Source of the DNA: Pseudoalteromonas piscicida
GTDB taxonomy: Bacteria > Pseudomonadota > Gammaproteobacteria > Enterobacterales > Alteromonadaceae
DNA length: 64,000 nucleotides
Direction of reading: 5' to 3'
Assembly (NCBI RefSeq): GCF_002744175.1
Contig: NZ_NKHF01000024.1
Coordinates: 1-64,000, forward strand
The notes under the pieces were generated by a model, which saw nothing but the letters and a program-made list of their open reading frames with translations, was not told where the DNA came from and made no database searches. The position numbers and the translations under genes were made by a program. Positions 1-7,802 of the stretch are shown in pieces. Position 1 is the first letter of the stretch. Each line of letters starts with the position of its first letter.

Positions 1-195
1 TTACGCTTTAACGGCTCATTTAGAAGGGAGTTTTTAAATACTTACTTGTTTGAGAGCCTCAATAAAGTGAGAGATATGGCTTGGTACTGGCGTTTAGATT
101 ACAACGAAGAAAGAACACACGAAAGTATTGGTAACTTGCCTCCGGCGATTTACCGCACTAAGTTGGAAAACTCCAGTTTAGAGGTGTGCCATTAG
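1..195 (+). pseudogene. IS3-family transposase (OrfB), C-terminal fragment
   Basis: Frame 1 is open from the window edge to a TAG at 193-195 and encodes the end of an IS3-type DDE transposase. The visible signature is FRREFLNTYLFESL followed by WRLDYNEERTHESIGNLPP, the conserved tail of IS3/IS150-group OrfB proteins around and after the catalytic glutamate. The 5' part lies outside the window. The element is interrupted: only a few bases after the conserved tail the sequence becomes IS66-type, so the right inverted repeat of the IS3 element is not recognisable. Probably a dead remnant. Confidence 0.8.
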
Positions 196-533
196 AGGGG
201 AAGTGGACAGTACCAAAATCGAAGCTGGGCGAAGCCGTTCATTATACGCTAAAACAATGGCCGAAACTGATACGCTACCTCGATGACGGACATCTGAGGA
301 TAGACAACAACCGAGCCGAGCGCGCAATCAAACCGTTCGTCATAGGCCGAAAGAACTGGCTGTTTAGCTTAACCACAAGTGGTACAGAGAGTCGTGCAAT
401 CCTCTACAGCGTGCTTGAAACAGCCAGAGCAAACGGCCACACCCCATTCGACTATGTGATGCATTGCTTAAACAAATTAGCCCAGCCACAGTGCGATATC
501 GACAGTTTACTGCCCTGGCACGTTAGCCTCTAG
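186..533 (+). pseudogene. IS66-family transposase (TnpC), C-terminal fragment
   Basis: The 115 residues carry the IS66 TnpC C-terminal signature: [15 protein letters not shown], then the [20 protein letters not shown] block that holds the last catalytic acidic region, then [19 protein letters not shown] full TnpC is about 500 residues, so roughly three quarters is missing. The apparent GTG start at 186 overlaps the IS3 fragment's last codons and is a junction artefact, not a real start. A remnant with no expected activity. Confidence 0.85.
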
Positions 534-540
534 GTAGTTA

Positions 541-553
541 GCTGCACGCTTAC
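541..553 (-). repeat. putative right terminal inverted repeat of the IS66 remnant
   Basis: Read on the minus strand from 553 the sequence is GTAAGCGTGCAGC, which matches the usual GTAAGCG start of IS66-family terminal repeats. It lies 20 bp past the TnpC stop, where the right end is expected. The left end is missing, so the pair cannot be confirmed. Confidence 0.55.
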
Positions 554-576
554 CTTTATTTGGGGGCTTTGTTAAG

Positions 577-1014
577 TTAGTTGCTTTCAGAGATCGGGCT
601 ACCCAATAAATCGGTGTGAATAAAAGTAACATTTCGATTTATTGCACTGCTTTTCGAAGCTATCCCGGTGTTTATGCAAGTTTTATAGTTACATGCAATG
701 ATACGAAATTTATGATAATCGTTAAAGCTGCGATCGATAACAACTTTGTTAACCGTTACAACTTTAAAATTAACCCAATGTCCATTGTTATTCATCACTT
801 GGATCAAATACTTACTCGCGTGCTTTATGTCATCCCAGTAAAATGTGGTAACACCATCAATCACCTTTTTATATATATTATTAGGTGATTGAAAAACTCC
901 TTCAGGTATGAAAGGAATGGCAAATCTTATTTTTCCATTATAAACAGGTATCCAAGTTGTACTTGCAAAAGCTGGAGAAACCCAGATAAGAAAAAGTATT
1001 ATTATTTTTTTCAA
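577..1014 (-). pseudogene. truncated RHS/YD-repeat secreted protein (N-terminal fragment)
   Basis: The 145 residues start with a Sec signal peptide (MKKIIILFLIWVSPAFA). A fibronectin-III-like stretch follows (FYWDDIKHASKYLIQV ... HKFRIIACNYKTC). The protein ends in TFIHTDLLGSPISESN. HTD.LGSP is the sequence that opens the RHS/YD core in secreted RHS proteins of Shewanella, Vibrio and Pseudoalteromonas, which normally run for 1000 or more residues past this point. Here the frame stops three codons later, against the IS remnants. I infer the RHS body was lost through IS insertion and deletion. It could still be expressed as a short secreted stub. Confidence 0.6.
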
Positions 1015-1071
1015 AATAACCTCTAAAATATTAAACCTTTACTCGCTTGTGAATGCTGCATTGCTTTGAGC

Positions 1072-1416
1072 TTAAAACGAAGAAGGACTAATCACTTTGA
1101 TTGAATGAATGTGGCAAAACTCCTTAGATGAACCACCCCAAAGCTCATTAACTAACCCCCTAATTTGGACATCTGAACTGCCATGGTAAGCGGATAGTAA
1201 TATACTTAAATTTGCTTCAAAACCTGCATCATCCTTTTTCAACCAATAACCCCCGGTACAAACCCTTTGTGGCGTAGTTACAGTAAAAACAACATCACCA
1301 TTGCCATATGATGAATACGATTCAATATGTTTAATCTTAGTAATTGTTGATGCCTGAAATGTAGCACTTGCCTGAAAAGACACTAAAAAAAATGTAAATA
1401 CTAATACGAATCTCAT
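1072..1416 (-). CDS. small secreted protein of unknown function, RHS-neighbourhood type
   Basis: A 114-residue protein with a signal peptide (cleavage near residue 18, after FQASA). The mature part contains two cysteines, in RVCTGGYWL and EFCHIHSIKV, which could form a disulfide in the periplasm or outside the cell. I do not recognise a named domain. It lies 57 bp upstream of the truncated RHS gene on the same strand, so the two could be co-transcribed. That pairing suggests an accessory or immunity-type partner, but this is inference. Base composition is AT-rich, as in the RHS fragment. Confidence 0.6.
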   Translation of the reverse strand: MRFVLVFTFFLVSFQASATFQASTITKIKHIESYSSYGNGDVVFTVTTPQRVCTGGYWLKKDDAGFEANLSILLSAYHGSSDVQIRGLVNELWGGSSKEFCHIHSIKVISPSSF

Positions 1417-1712
1417 TGTTGCTCTTTAACCTATTTTAAATTTAAAATTCTAACACTATAAAATTATAAGAATAGAAATCAATCATAAGTTAATAATTAT
1501 ACTATAAATGAATCCTTAATCAATAATATTATTAAAAAATATAGCAGTATATAAAATGTACTTCGTGTTTGTTTTTTAGGCGGTTTGGAAATGAAGGAAA
1601 TCTCTAGTTCAAGTGCTCCTTTAGTTTTATAAACAAAGAGCGTTTGCACGTTGAGGTTATTCACTTTGAGAGCAAAGTATTATAGGCCTAAATTATTAAA
1701 CACTCTTCTACT
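1417..1712. other. AT-rich intergenic region, no gene seen
   Basis: About 300 bp between the small secreted protein and the DUF4336-type gene. It is very AT-rich near 1440-1560. No credible ORF or strong hairpin was found. It probably contains the promoter of the 1072-1416 gene. Confidence 0.5.
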
Positions 1713-2411
1713 CTAAATACCCAACCAAGAAAACGATCGGGTTAAAAAACCTTCAGCATCATTTTCAATACATTCGCCATGTGAAATTACAATATAACGA
1801 GGCTGCCAAGCTGCCATAGACTTGTAGCATGCTCTCGCCTGTTGTTTGCCAAATATAAAGGACGCTCGCCAATCGATAGGAGTTTTACCATTGGGGCTGA
1901 TAATACCGGTTATTTTGGCAAGTATTTTCTTAAATCCGGTAAAGTGGTTTGGGTGAAAGTTCTCTATTAAGTCGGTCAGAATTAGGGTTTGAGTCGGTTT
2001 GTGGAAAAATACCACCTCTTCTATCACTGGGCTGCCTTTAAAAATGAGCTGAGCGATATCTTCTTGCCACTCAGGCTCTGCAACCTCACCCAGAGTGCGT
2101 TGAAAAGCCAAGTCAGGACGTTTTTGTTCCAGTCCAGGAGAGGCAAACATCATGGCATTGGGGAACTGTTCCTGCCAATCACCCATAAACAAATGGTGCA
2201 ATTTATTTGGAGAAACCAAATAGTTGACCTCGCCAATAAGATTGATTTCATCGAGCAAAGCCGCGCTTAGCTTCCCTGGAGAATGGACCCAAAGCCCACC
2301 GGACGAAAGCTTAATAATAGTAGTGCGAGTGGTATACGGCATGGTAAAAAATGGTACAGCTGGGCCGTTGTGGAGCCAAATGTTATCGCCGATCGATACG
2401 AGTTCGCTCAT
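1713..2411 (-). CDS. DUF4336-type protein (metallo-beta-lactamase-like fold)
   Basis: The 232 residues match the DUF4336 pattern: an early IGDNIWLHNGP, a mid-region LVSPNKLHHLFMGDW, and a late ILTDLIENF segment. The family is related to the metallo-beta-lactamase fold but lacks the full HxHxDH metal set, and no biochemical role is established. There is no signal peptide, so it is probably cytoplasmic. It is 92 bp downstream of the TetR-family gene on the same strand and may be co-transcribed with it. Confidence 0.75.
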   Translation of the reverse strand: MSELVSIGDNIWLHNGPAVPFFTMPYTTRTTIIKLSSGGLWVHSPGKLSAALLDEINLIGEVNYLVSPNKLHHLFMGDWQEQFPNAMMFASPGLEQKRPDLAFQRTLGEVAEPEWQEDIAQLIFKGSPVIEEVVFFHKPTQTLILTDLIENFHPNHFTGFKKILAKITGIISPNGKTPIDWRASFIFGKQQARACYKSMAAWQPRYIVISHGECIENDAEGFLTRSFSWLGI

Positions 2412-2503
2412 CAGATTTCCTTACTCTTTAGCGTCTAAACAACTATATCAGGTAACTTTTCTGATTGTAATCAAGTTTTGGGAGTTGAGCAGAGTGGCCT
2501 GTG

Positions 2504-3115
2504 TTATAGCTTAACAGCGCTGTATCTTGCAAGAAAGAGTCTGACGGTTTGCTCTACGATAAACTCTGGACTTTGCGCATCGGCTAATTCAAATCCATAG
2601 AGCTTTGGATAGAATGCAAAAGACTTGAGTTGATACAAAAACTGTTGAGCAGCAAAACCGATATGCTCTATCTCGAGTACCTGGTTTTCTACAGCTTCAG
2701 CTAAAAATTGCTCAAGGTATCGCATACAGCCGATTTTGTTATTGTTAAAATGTGAAGCCAGCGTTGGTGTTTGTAGTAGCTCTATAAATGCGACACGTGC
2801 CACTCTAATAAATGGCTCTGAAGTGAGTAATCGGACTTCACTGTGAGCAATGTCTTGCAATTGTTGCTCAATACTTTTATCAGATTGAAACTGATAGATG
2901 TCACCTTGGTCGATTTGCAACATCATGTGTTCAAGTACACTATACAGTAATAGCTCCTTGGTCTCGAAGTGGTTGTAGATAGTGCGTTTAGACACCTCAG
3001 CCTCTTTTGCAACCAGATCCATACTGGTATTTTGTACGCCATGTTGGGCAAATAGCGTCTCAGTAGCTTGTAGAATCTGTCGACGTTTTTTTTCTGATTG
3101 TTTCATTTTATCCAT
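2504..3115 (-). CDS. TetR/AcrR-family transcriptional regulator
   Basis: The N-terminal helix-turn-helix is clear (SMDLVAKEAEVSKRTIYNHF, within the first 50 residues), followed by a helical ligand-binding domain to about residue 203. I chose the ATG at 3115 over an in-frame TTG nine bases upstream, since neither has a strong ribosome binding site. The gene diverges from the metallo-hydrolase at 3244, and the intergenic region holds two copies of a 23-bp palindrome. By family precedent it represses its own promoter and that of the divergent gene until a ligand binds. The ligand is unknown. Confidence 0.88.
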   Translation of the reverse strand: MDKMKQSEKKRRQILQATETLFAQHGVQNTSMDLVAKEAEVSKRTIYNHFETKELLLYSVLEHMMLQIDQGDIYQFQSDKSIEQQLQDIAHSEVRLLTSEPFIRVARVAFIELLQTPTLASHFNNNKIGCMRYLEQFLAEAVENQVLEIEHIGFAAQQFLYQLKSFAFYPKLYGFELADAQSPEFIVEQTVRLFLARYSAVKL

Positions 3116-3168
3116 ATTACACAAGAGGCTAACTACAACTGGTTGTCTTCTATTTTAGCAAAACCAAA

Positions 3169-3191
3169 ATAAATTACACTGAATAGTTTAC
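3169..3191. promoter_or_regulatory. putative TetR operator, copy 1 (imperfect)
   Basis: Matches the perfect 23-bp palindrome at 3208-3230 at 19 of 23 positions, including the central ACACTG and the right arm TAGTTTAC. Centre at 3180, 39 bp from the centre of copy 2. It lies between the divergent TetR and metallo-hydrolase genes. Confidence 0.75.
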
Positions 3192-3207
3192 TTTTTACAA
3201 GTTGGTG

Positions 3208-3230
3208 GTAAACTACACTGTGTAGTTTAC
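3208..3230. promoter_or_regulatory. putative TetR operator, copy 2 (perfect palindrome)
   Basis: Arms GTAAACTACAC and GTGTAGTTTAC are exact reverse complements around a single central T. The site ends 13 bp before the ATG at 3244, just ahead of the GGTGGT ribosome binding site. Bound regulator would therefore block transcription of the metallo-hydrolase gene. Confidence 0.85.
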
Positions 3231-3243
3231 TTTTGGTGGTGAT

Positions 3244-4338
3244 ATGAAAAAGCGAACAGGGTTTGGTCTCATTTTGGTCTTGTTGATAGGAGTAGGAGGG
3301 GGTATGGCTTCTAATTTAAATGCGGTGGTTAATCAAAGTGGGTATGCATCCGCTCAGTTTAGCGATGGCAAGTTTCACAATTCCCAACGAACAAATAAAA
3401 CAAGTCTAAGTAAAACACTTGGGATTTTTTGGCGTTTTTTTACAGAGCAAAAAGTAAATGCAGTACCAAATGTTGCTATGCCTGTAGAGCACATTACTGC
3501 GGATCAACTGCATCAACTCTCCAATACGCAAACGCATATTATTAAGCTTGGTCACTCTTCAGTGCTGATCAAAGCGCAAGGGCAATATATTCTCATTGAC
3601 CCTGTTTTTGCAGAGCGCGCTTCGCCTTTTTCTTTTATGGGCCCTAAACGGTTTCATCAGCCTCCCATTGCCATTGAGTCATTACCTAAAATCGATAAGG
3701 TATTGATATCACATAACCATTATGATCATCTGGATGAACACAGTGTGAGATTGTTAAGGGATAAAGCAGAGGCGTTTTATGTGCCATTGGGAGTGGAAGG
3801 GGATTTACAGAAATGGGGAGTAGCCGCTGAAAAAGTAAAACAGTTTGACTGGTGGCAATCTGAGGTAACGTCTGATCTTACGCTTACATTTACGCCTACG
3901 CAGCACTTTTCGGGGCGAGGCTTTGGCGATGCCAATAAAACATTATGGGGGGCATGGGCTATTCGTACAGCCGACAAAAATATTTTCTTTAGTGGTGACT
4001 CCGGTTATTTTGCTGGGTTCAAAACTATCGGAGAAGCGTTGGGCCCGTTTGATGTGACGTTAGTGGAAACCGGTGCGTATGATAAGGACTGGTCTGATAT
4101 TCATATGACTCCAGAACAAAGCGTACAAGCGCATATAGACTTGCGAGGAACCTATATGATCCCCATTCACAATGGGACTTTTGATTTGGCTTTTCACGCT
4201 TGGTTTGACCCACTTGTAAGGGTCAAGGCCGCCGCTCAGCAACGTAAAATTTCGCTTGTAACCCCTCTAGTAGGTGAAGTGTTATCTCTTTCTGAGCCAC
4301 TTCCTCGTCATAGCTGGTGGGAAGCCTTGCTGCCCTAG
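3244..4338 (+). CDS. MBL-fold metallo-hydrolase (UlaG / NAPE-PLD-like), membrane-anchored
   Basis: A 364-residue protein with an N-terminal hydrophobic segment (residues 7-22) that serves as an anchor or signal peptide. The metallo-beta-lactamase core starts near residue 100 (LGHSSVLIK). The metal motif HNHYDHLD is at 157-164, giving H157, H159, D161 and H162, followed by FFSGDSGYF and a final HNGTFDLAFH. This is the layout of UlaG/NAPE-PLD-like hydrolases, which cleave phosphodiester or lactone bonds. The actual substrate is unknown. Expression is probably controlled by the divergent TetR protein through the two operators just upstream. The start is supported by GGTGGT six bases before the ATG. 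Confidence 0.85.
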   Translation: MKKRTGFGLILVLLIGVGGGMASNLNAVVNQSGYASAQFSDGKFHNSQRTNKTSLSKTLGIFWRFFTEQKVNAVPNVAMPVEHITADQLHQLSNTQTHIIKLGHSSVLIKAQGQYILIDPVFAERASPFSFMGPKRFHQPPIAIESLPKIDKVLISHNHYDHLDEHSVRLLRDKAEAFYVPLGVEGDLQKWGVAAEKVKQFDWWQSEVTSDLTLTFTPTQHFSGRGFGDANKTLWGAWAIRTADKNIFFSGDSGYFAGFKTIGEALGPFDVTLVETGAYDKDWSDIHMTPEQSVQAHIDLRGTYMIPIHNGTFDLAFHAWFDPLVRVKAAAQQRKISLVTPLVGEVLSLSEPLPRHSWWEALLP

Positions 4339-4358
4339 TACCAGTTGAGCGTCAGTCG

Positions 4359-4394
4359 AATAAGGGTTAAAGCTAAGTGGCGAAAACCCTTATT
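4359..4394 (+). terminator. intrinsic terminator after the MBL-fold gene
   Basis: Ten-bp stem AATAAGGGTT / AACCCTTATT with a 16-nt loop, followed by a T-rich stretch. It lies between two convergent genes and probably ends transcription of the rightward one. Confidence 0.75.
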
Positions 4395-4407
4395 TATTTT
4401 GCTAGCG

Positions 4408-5037
4408 TTAAGCAATCAACAGCCTTAATGAAAAAGCCATCAGCAAAACAGCAAGTGCTTTTTCTACAAGGCTCATCTTGTTTAAAAACCACGCGCGGGA
4501 AGACGGCGCTGAGAATAATAAGCTGACACAGATAAACCACAAGGCGTTAACGCTGCACATCCAGGCGCCGTAAAACATCTGAATGTATAAAGGTGTCCCC
4601 TGACTGACGACATTGGTAACTATTGCTAAGAAAAACAGCGTTGCCTTTGGGTTTGTAGCATTAGTTAAAAAACCAAGACCAAAGGCTTTTGTTAGCGACT
4701 GTGAGCTTCCACCGGCTTGGGCATTTTCTGCATCTAGTTGAATCTTTCCTGCACTTTTTAGCAATTGAATAGCGATGTAGATAAGATACGCAGCGCCGAT
4801 CAATTTAGCTAGTTGTAAAACCCAAGGTGACGCCTGCATTAGTGCACCGACACCAAGTAAAGTATATAAGATATGGACGCTAAGCCCAATGCCAATCCCT
4901 AAAGCTGTCATTGCGCCATGTAGTCTACCGTACCTGAGACTTTGTCTAACTGTAATAACAAAGTCGGGCCCTGGCAGGATCACTGCAACAAAATGAATGA
5001 TGGCTAATGATAAAAACTCTGGCCAATACTGCGCCAT
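4408..5037 (-). CDS. LysE-family amino-acid/metabolite exporter (RhtB type)
   Basis: The 209 residues contain about six membrane helices and the LysE/RhtB N-terminal signature ILPGPDFVITVRQSLRYGR, followed by GIGIGLSVHILYTLLGVG. Family members export amino acids or homoserine lactones through the inner membrane. The start is supported by GGGAG eight bases upstream. It diverges from a LysR-type regulator, the usual arrangement in which the LysR protein controls the exporter in response to its substrate. Confidence 0.9.
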   Translation of the reverse strand: MAQYWPEFLSLAIIHFVAVILPGPDFVITVRQSLRYGRLHGAMTALGIGIGLSVHILYTLLGVGALMQASPWVLQLAKLIGAAYLIYIAIQLLKSAGKIQLDAENAQAGGSSQSLTKAFGLGFLTNATNPKATLFFLAIVTNVVSQGTPLYIQMFYGAWMCSVNALWFICVSLLFSAPSSRAWFLNKMSLVEKALAVLLMAFSLRLLIA

Positions 5038-5153
5038 AATAAGCTCCCAATGTAATATTGAATAATTGAGAGCATTGTATTTTTATTCTCCTGAGAAGAT
5101 AATAATCTAAAAATAGAAATAACTTTTGCGCTCAGCGCATAAATGAGCTTGCA

Positions 5154-6083
5154 ATGACACCCAATAAACATATTCAGTTGATGCAGGAAATGTCCATTTT
5201 CGTCTCTGTTGTCAATACCGGTAGCTTTTCTGAAACTGCAAGGCAATTGGGCGTATCGCCATCTGCAATTAGCCGCGCTATAAAACTCCTTGAGCAGCAG
5301 CTGGACGTGTGTTTGCTTCAACGTACCACACGGAGCTTAAGGTTAAGCGAAACAGGAAGGGCCGTGTATGAACGTTGTAGTCAATTAGAGCAGGCGGCGA
5401 AAGATGTGATATCGCTTTGTGAAAGTCATCATCAAACAGCACAAGGTGTGGTAAAAATTGCAGCGCCTAAAGCGATTGCACATACGTTGATCCACCCAAA
5501 TGTCATGACTTTCTTAACTCAATTTCCAGATATTGATGTTCATCTAGTGTTGGACGACAATGCGTTAGATTTGATCCGAGACGAAATCGACATCCTCTTT
5601 AAAATTACCAATGAGCCACCACAAGGGTTAATTGGTAGAAGTGTGATGAAGGTAGAGCATATATTAGCGGCTTCTCCTGAGTATCTTGCATCTCATTCGA
5701 ACCCAGCCCACCCGAAGTTATTGACTCAACATAGCTGTATAGCCTTGGGAGAAAACGACGCCGATGCTAAGTGGCGATTTAGGAAAGGTACGCAAAAGTG
5801 TACAGTGCCAGTTAAAGGGCGTTACAAGGCCAATCATACTCGAGTAAGGTTAGACGCCGCACTGCAAGGGCTTGGTATTACTAGCCTACCTATGTTTGTA
5901 GCCCAAGAAGCGCTAGCTGCGGGAGAGTTAGTGCACGTCTTACCTGAGTGGGTATTTGAGACAACCTATTCAGGCGAGTTGTGGATGCTATATCCTGCGA
6001 CCCGCCATATTCCCGCTAAAGTGAGTGTCTTTGCTGAGTTTATAATCCGTCAGCTAACAAGTGATCAGAGTGAAAAGCGATAG
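5154..6083 (+). CDS. LysR-family transcriptional regulator
   Basis: A 309-residue LysR protein. The winged helix-turn-helix is near residues 10-70 (GSFSETARQLGVSPSAIS, then LLQRTTRSLRLSETG), followed by the periplasmic-binding-protein-like effector domain. It diverges from the LysE exporter gene across 116 bp, so it probably activates that gene. Its last 19 bp overlap, tail to tail, with the outer-membrane protein gene on the other strand. The effector is unknown. It belongs to the CrgA/DsdC-like broad group common in proteobacteria. Confidence 0.9.
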   Translation: MTPNKHIQLMQEMSIFVSVVNTGSFSETARQLGVSPSAISRAIKLLEQQLDVCLLQRTTRSLRLSETGRAVYERCSQLEQAAKDVISLCESHHQTAQGVVKIAAPKAIAHTLIHPNVMTFLTQFPDIDVHLVLDDNALDLIRDEIDILFKITNEPPQGLIGRSVMKVEHILAASPEYLASHSNPAHPKLLTQHSCIALGENDADAKWRFRKGTQKCTVPVKGRYKANHTRVRLDAALQGLGITSLPMFVAQEALAAGELVHVLPEWVFETTYSGELWMLYPATRHIPAKVSVFAEFIIRQLTSDQSEKR

Positions 6084-6682
6084 CTAAGTGTTGCACTTGC
6101 TTGTACTTGCCGCATGAGCTCATCATCGAAATGCCAGCTACAGGTGTTTTTGGTCTTAGGATCGCTATCGCAGGTCACTTCCGAGTCATTGTTTAAAATA
6201 CTCGCTATCCAGCGTAATTCCGCCCCAAAGTGAAATCCTGCACCAAAGTTATATTCTAAGCCTGAGTATAAGCCTGAAGCGAAAAAGGTATCGGAATCGA
6301 TAAAATTTGGATTTACAAAGATAGCACCTAATTGAGCGCCAAAGTAAACGTCTAATTTGTCTGTCACAGGGCGTACCGCAGCGCTTTGAAAAAGCAGATA
6401 CTCCATCTCAACTTTATTTATAGGATACGCTGTAAGTTGTGTTTCAGTAGTACCATAATAAATGCCATAGCGGCCTTCGGAGAGATATTTATCGAAACTG
6501 ATGCCAAAATGCGTGTCGTCTTCTAATTCGTATTTTTGATGGCGTGAAGTCTCTATATCACTACTAAATGTTTTACCACCATACACCGATACGCCAAAAT
6601 CGCCATAACTGGCAGCAGATACGGCACTGGAAGTCATCAACGCCGCTGTTGCCACAATAGAAAATAATTTCATGAATTTCAT
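6065..6682 (-). CDS. outer-membrane beta-barrel protein
   Basis: A 205-residue protein with a signal peptide (cleavage after SAVSAA, near residue 24). Alternating hydrophobic strands follow and the protein ends in ATLSYRFSL, the aromatic C-terminal strand recognised by the BAM complex. Size fits an eight-stranded OmpA/OmpW-like barrel with no peptidoglycan-binding domain. Two cysteines (EVTCDSDPKTKNTCSW) could form a disulfide in an external loop. The start could also be Met4. Function is unknown. The 3' end overlaps the LysR gene by 19 bp, so RNA from the two genes could interfere. Confidence 0.75.
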   Translation of the reverse strand: MKFMKLFSIVATAALMTSSAVSAASYGDFGVSVYGGKTFSSDIETSRHQKYELEDDTHFGISFDKYLSEGRYGIYYGTTETQLTAYPINKVEMEYLLFQSAAVRPVTDKLDVYFGAQLGAIFVNPNFIDSDTFFASGLYSGLEYNFGAGFHFGAELRWIASILNNDSEVTCDSDPKTKNTCSWHFDDELMRQVQASATLSYRFSL

Positions 6683-6827
6683 ATCCTTGATCGAGTTTGA
6701 TTCTCGTGTTTTCAGGTGTGAAGTATATCAATGATGAAAGAAAAAATAATGTGATATTGGCTATTTGCTTGCATTTATTTGGTTTGATTTTTATCATTGA
6801 TGCGTAAACTTATTTGGGAAACATATT

Positions 6828-7196
6828 TTGCAGCTAGTATTGCGCATTTTAATCACACTGTTCGTTGTTGCTACCTTGAGTGGTCAAAGCGCGGCTGCCT
6901 CTATGGCGGCATGTGAGATGCATGGTGCAACTAGCCACTCTATGTCACAAGTTGATACACAACACGCAGACACTCACCACATGCAGATGAATGATATGGA
7001 TTGCTGCGATCCAAATAACGCAACACAATGCAGTGATTGTACATGTCCAACTCACATGTGTTCCACTAATGTTGCTGCGTTTTCTCCAGATAATTGGCTC
7101 ACTGCCATAGCAATCGATAATGACAAACTTAGCTTTGTTAGCGGCCAGCTTAGTGACCATCCACGCTCCCTCTACAAGCCACCTATAAGCGCCTAA
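6828..7196 (+). CDS. small exported His/Cys/Met-rich protein of a copper-efflux operon
   Basis: 122 residues from a TTG codon, with a signal peptide (hydrophobic segment about residues 4-24). The mature part is packed with candidate Cu(I)/Ag(I) ligands: many His and Met, the clusters HHMQMNDMDCC and CSDCTCPTHMC. I infer a periplasmic metal buffer or sensor. It is the first gene of a rightward cluster with DUF411 and CusCBA-like proteins, which supports that role. The TTG start has only a weak GGGAA upstream, but no better in-frame start precedes the hydrophobic segment. Confidence 0.65.
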   Translation: MQLVLRILITLFVVATLSGQSAAASMAACEMHGATSHSMSQVDTQHADTHHMQMNDMDCCDPNNATQCSDCTCPTHMCSTNVAAFSPDNWLTAIAIDNDKLSFVSGQLSDHPRSLYKPPISA

Positions 7197-7200
7197 CCTC

Positions 7201-7216
7201 AGGGCAGATCTGCCTT
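7201..7216 (+). terminator. short hairpin, possible weak terminator
   Basis: AGGGCAGATCTGCCTT can form a five-to-six-bp stem with a GATC loop, followed by AATTTTACTTTTT. It would partly separate the small metal-binding gene from the DUF411-CusCBA genes. Confidence 0.4.
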
Positions 7217-7271
7217 AATTTTACTTTTTGTATGTTCTTTCGCCACTTTTTGGCGTGATTTTCAACGAATT

Positions 7272-7307
7272 ATACCAAATTGATTAAAAAATTACTTCAG
7301 TTGGTAT
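7272..7307. repeat. dispersed imperfect palindrome (ATACCAA ... TTGGTAT)
   Basis: Inverted arms ATACCAA and TTGGTAT flank an AT-rich core. The reverse complement closely resembles the sequence that opens the repeat at 53752-53885. This suggests a short dispersed intergenic element upstream of the DUF411 gene. Confidence 0.45.
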
Positions 7308-7328
7308 TAATCTACATGCGAGGTTAGC

Positions 7329-7802
7329 ATGAACAAGTTTTATTTAATGGTGACGTTGTGGCTAACGAGCGCTGCTGCGCACAGTCAGTCCAACATTGAA
7401 CTAGAAGTCTTTAAATCTCCAACCTGTGGTTGTTGTGAGCTATGGCTAAATCATTTAACGGCACAAGGTATTGCGCACAAAGCGACCGATCTAAATTATC
7501 TTGGCTCACTTAAAAGTAAGTTTGGGATTAAACAAAATTATCAATCTTGCCATACCGGTGTCTCCAAAAGTGGCTTTGTTTTTGAAGGACATGTACCCGC
7601 TAAGTTTATTAAACAGTTTTTGCAAAACGAACAGTTAACGCAAGATAATAAAATCATAGGATTAAGTGTACCAGCTATGCCACTTGGCTCTCCTGGGATG
7701 GAAGTTGGAGAGCGTTTTATGCCTTATCAAGTATTGTTGCTCAAAAAAGATGGCAGCTATGAGATTTTTGCTGAAATCGATAGCTACGAGGAGCAGTTCT
7801 GA
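7329..7802 (+). CDS. DUF411 periplasmic metal-binding protein
   Basis: A 157-residue protein with a signal peptide (cleavage near residue 19, AAAHS). The DUF411 hallmark follows: VFKSPTCGCCELWLNHL, with a Cys-Gly-Cys-Cys cluster, then SCHTGVSKSGFVFEGHVPA and VPAMPLGSPGME. DUF411 proteins are usually encoded with copper- and silver-resistance genes and are thought to bind or deliver Cu(I) in the periplasm. Its stop codon overlaps by one base the ATG of the CusC-like gene, so the two are translationally coupled. Confidence 0.88.
   Translation: MNKFYLMVTLWLTSAAAHSQSNIELEVFKSPTCGCCELWLNHLTAQGIAHKATDLNYLGSLKSKFGIKQNYQSCHTGVSKSGFVFEGHVPAKFIKQFLQNEQLTQDNKIIGLSVPAMPLGSPGMEVGERFMPYQVLLLKKDGSYEIFAEIDSYEEQF

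Noticed and set aside
616..888. A plus-strand 90-codon open frame
   Set aside because: Shadow of the RHS-like fragment on the other strand, which has a clear signal peptide.
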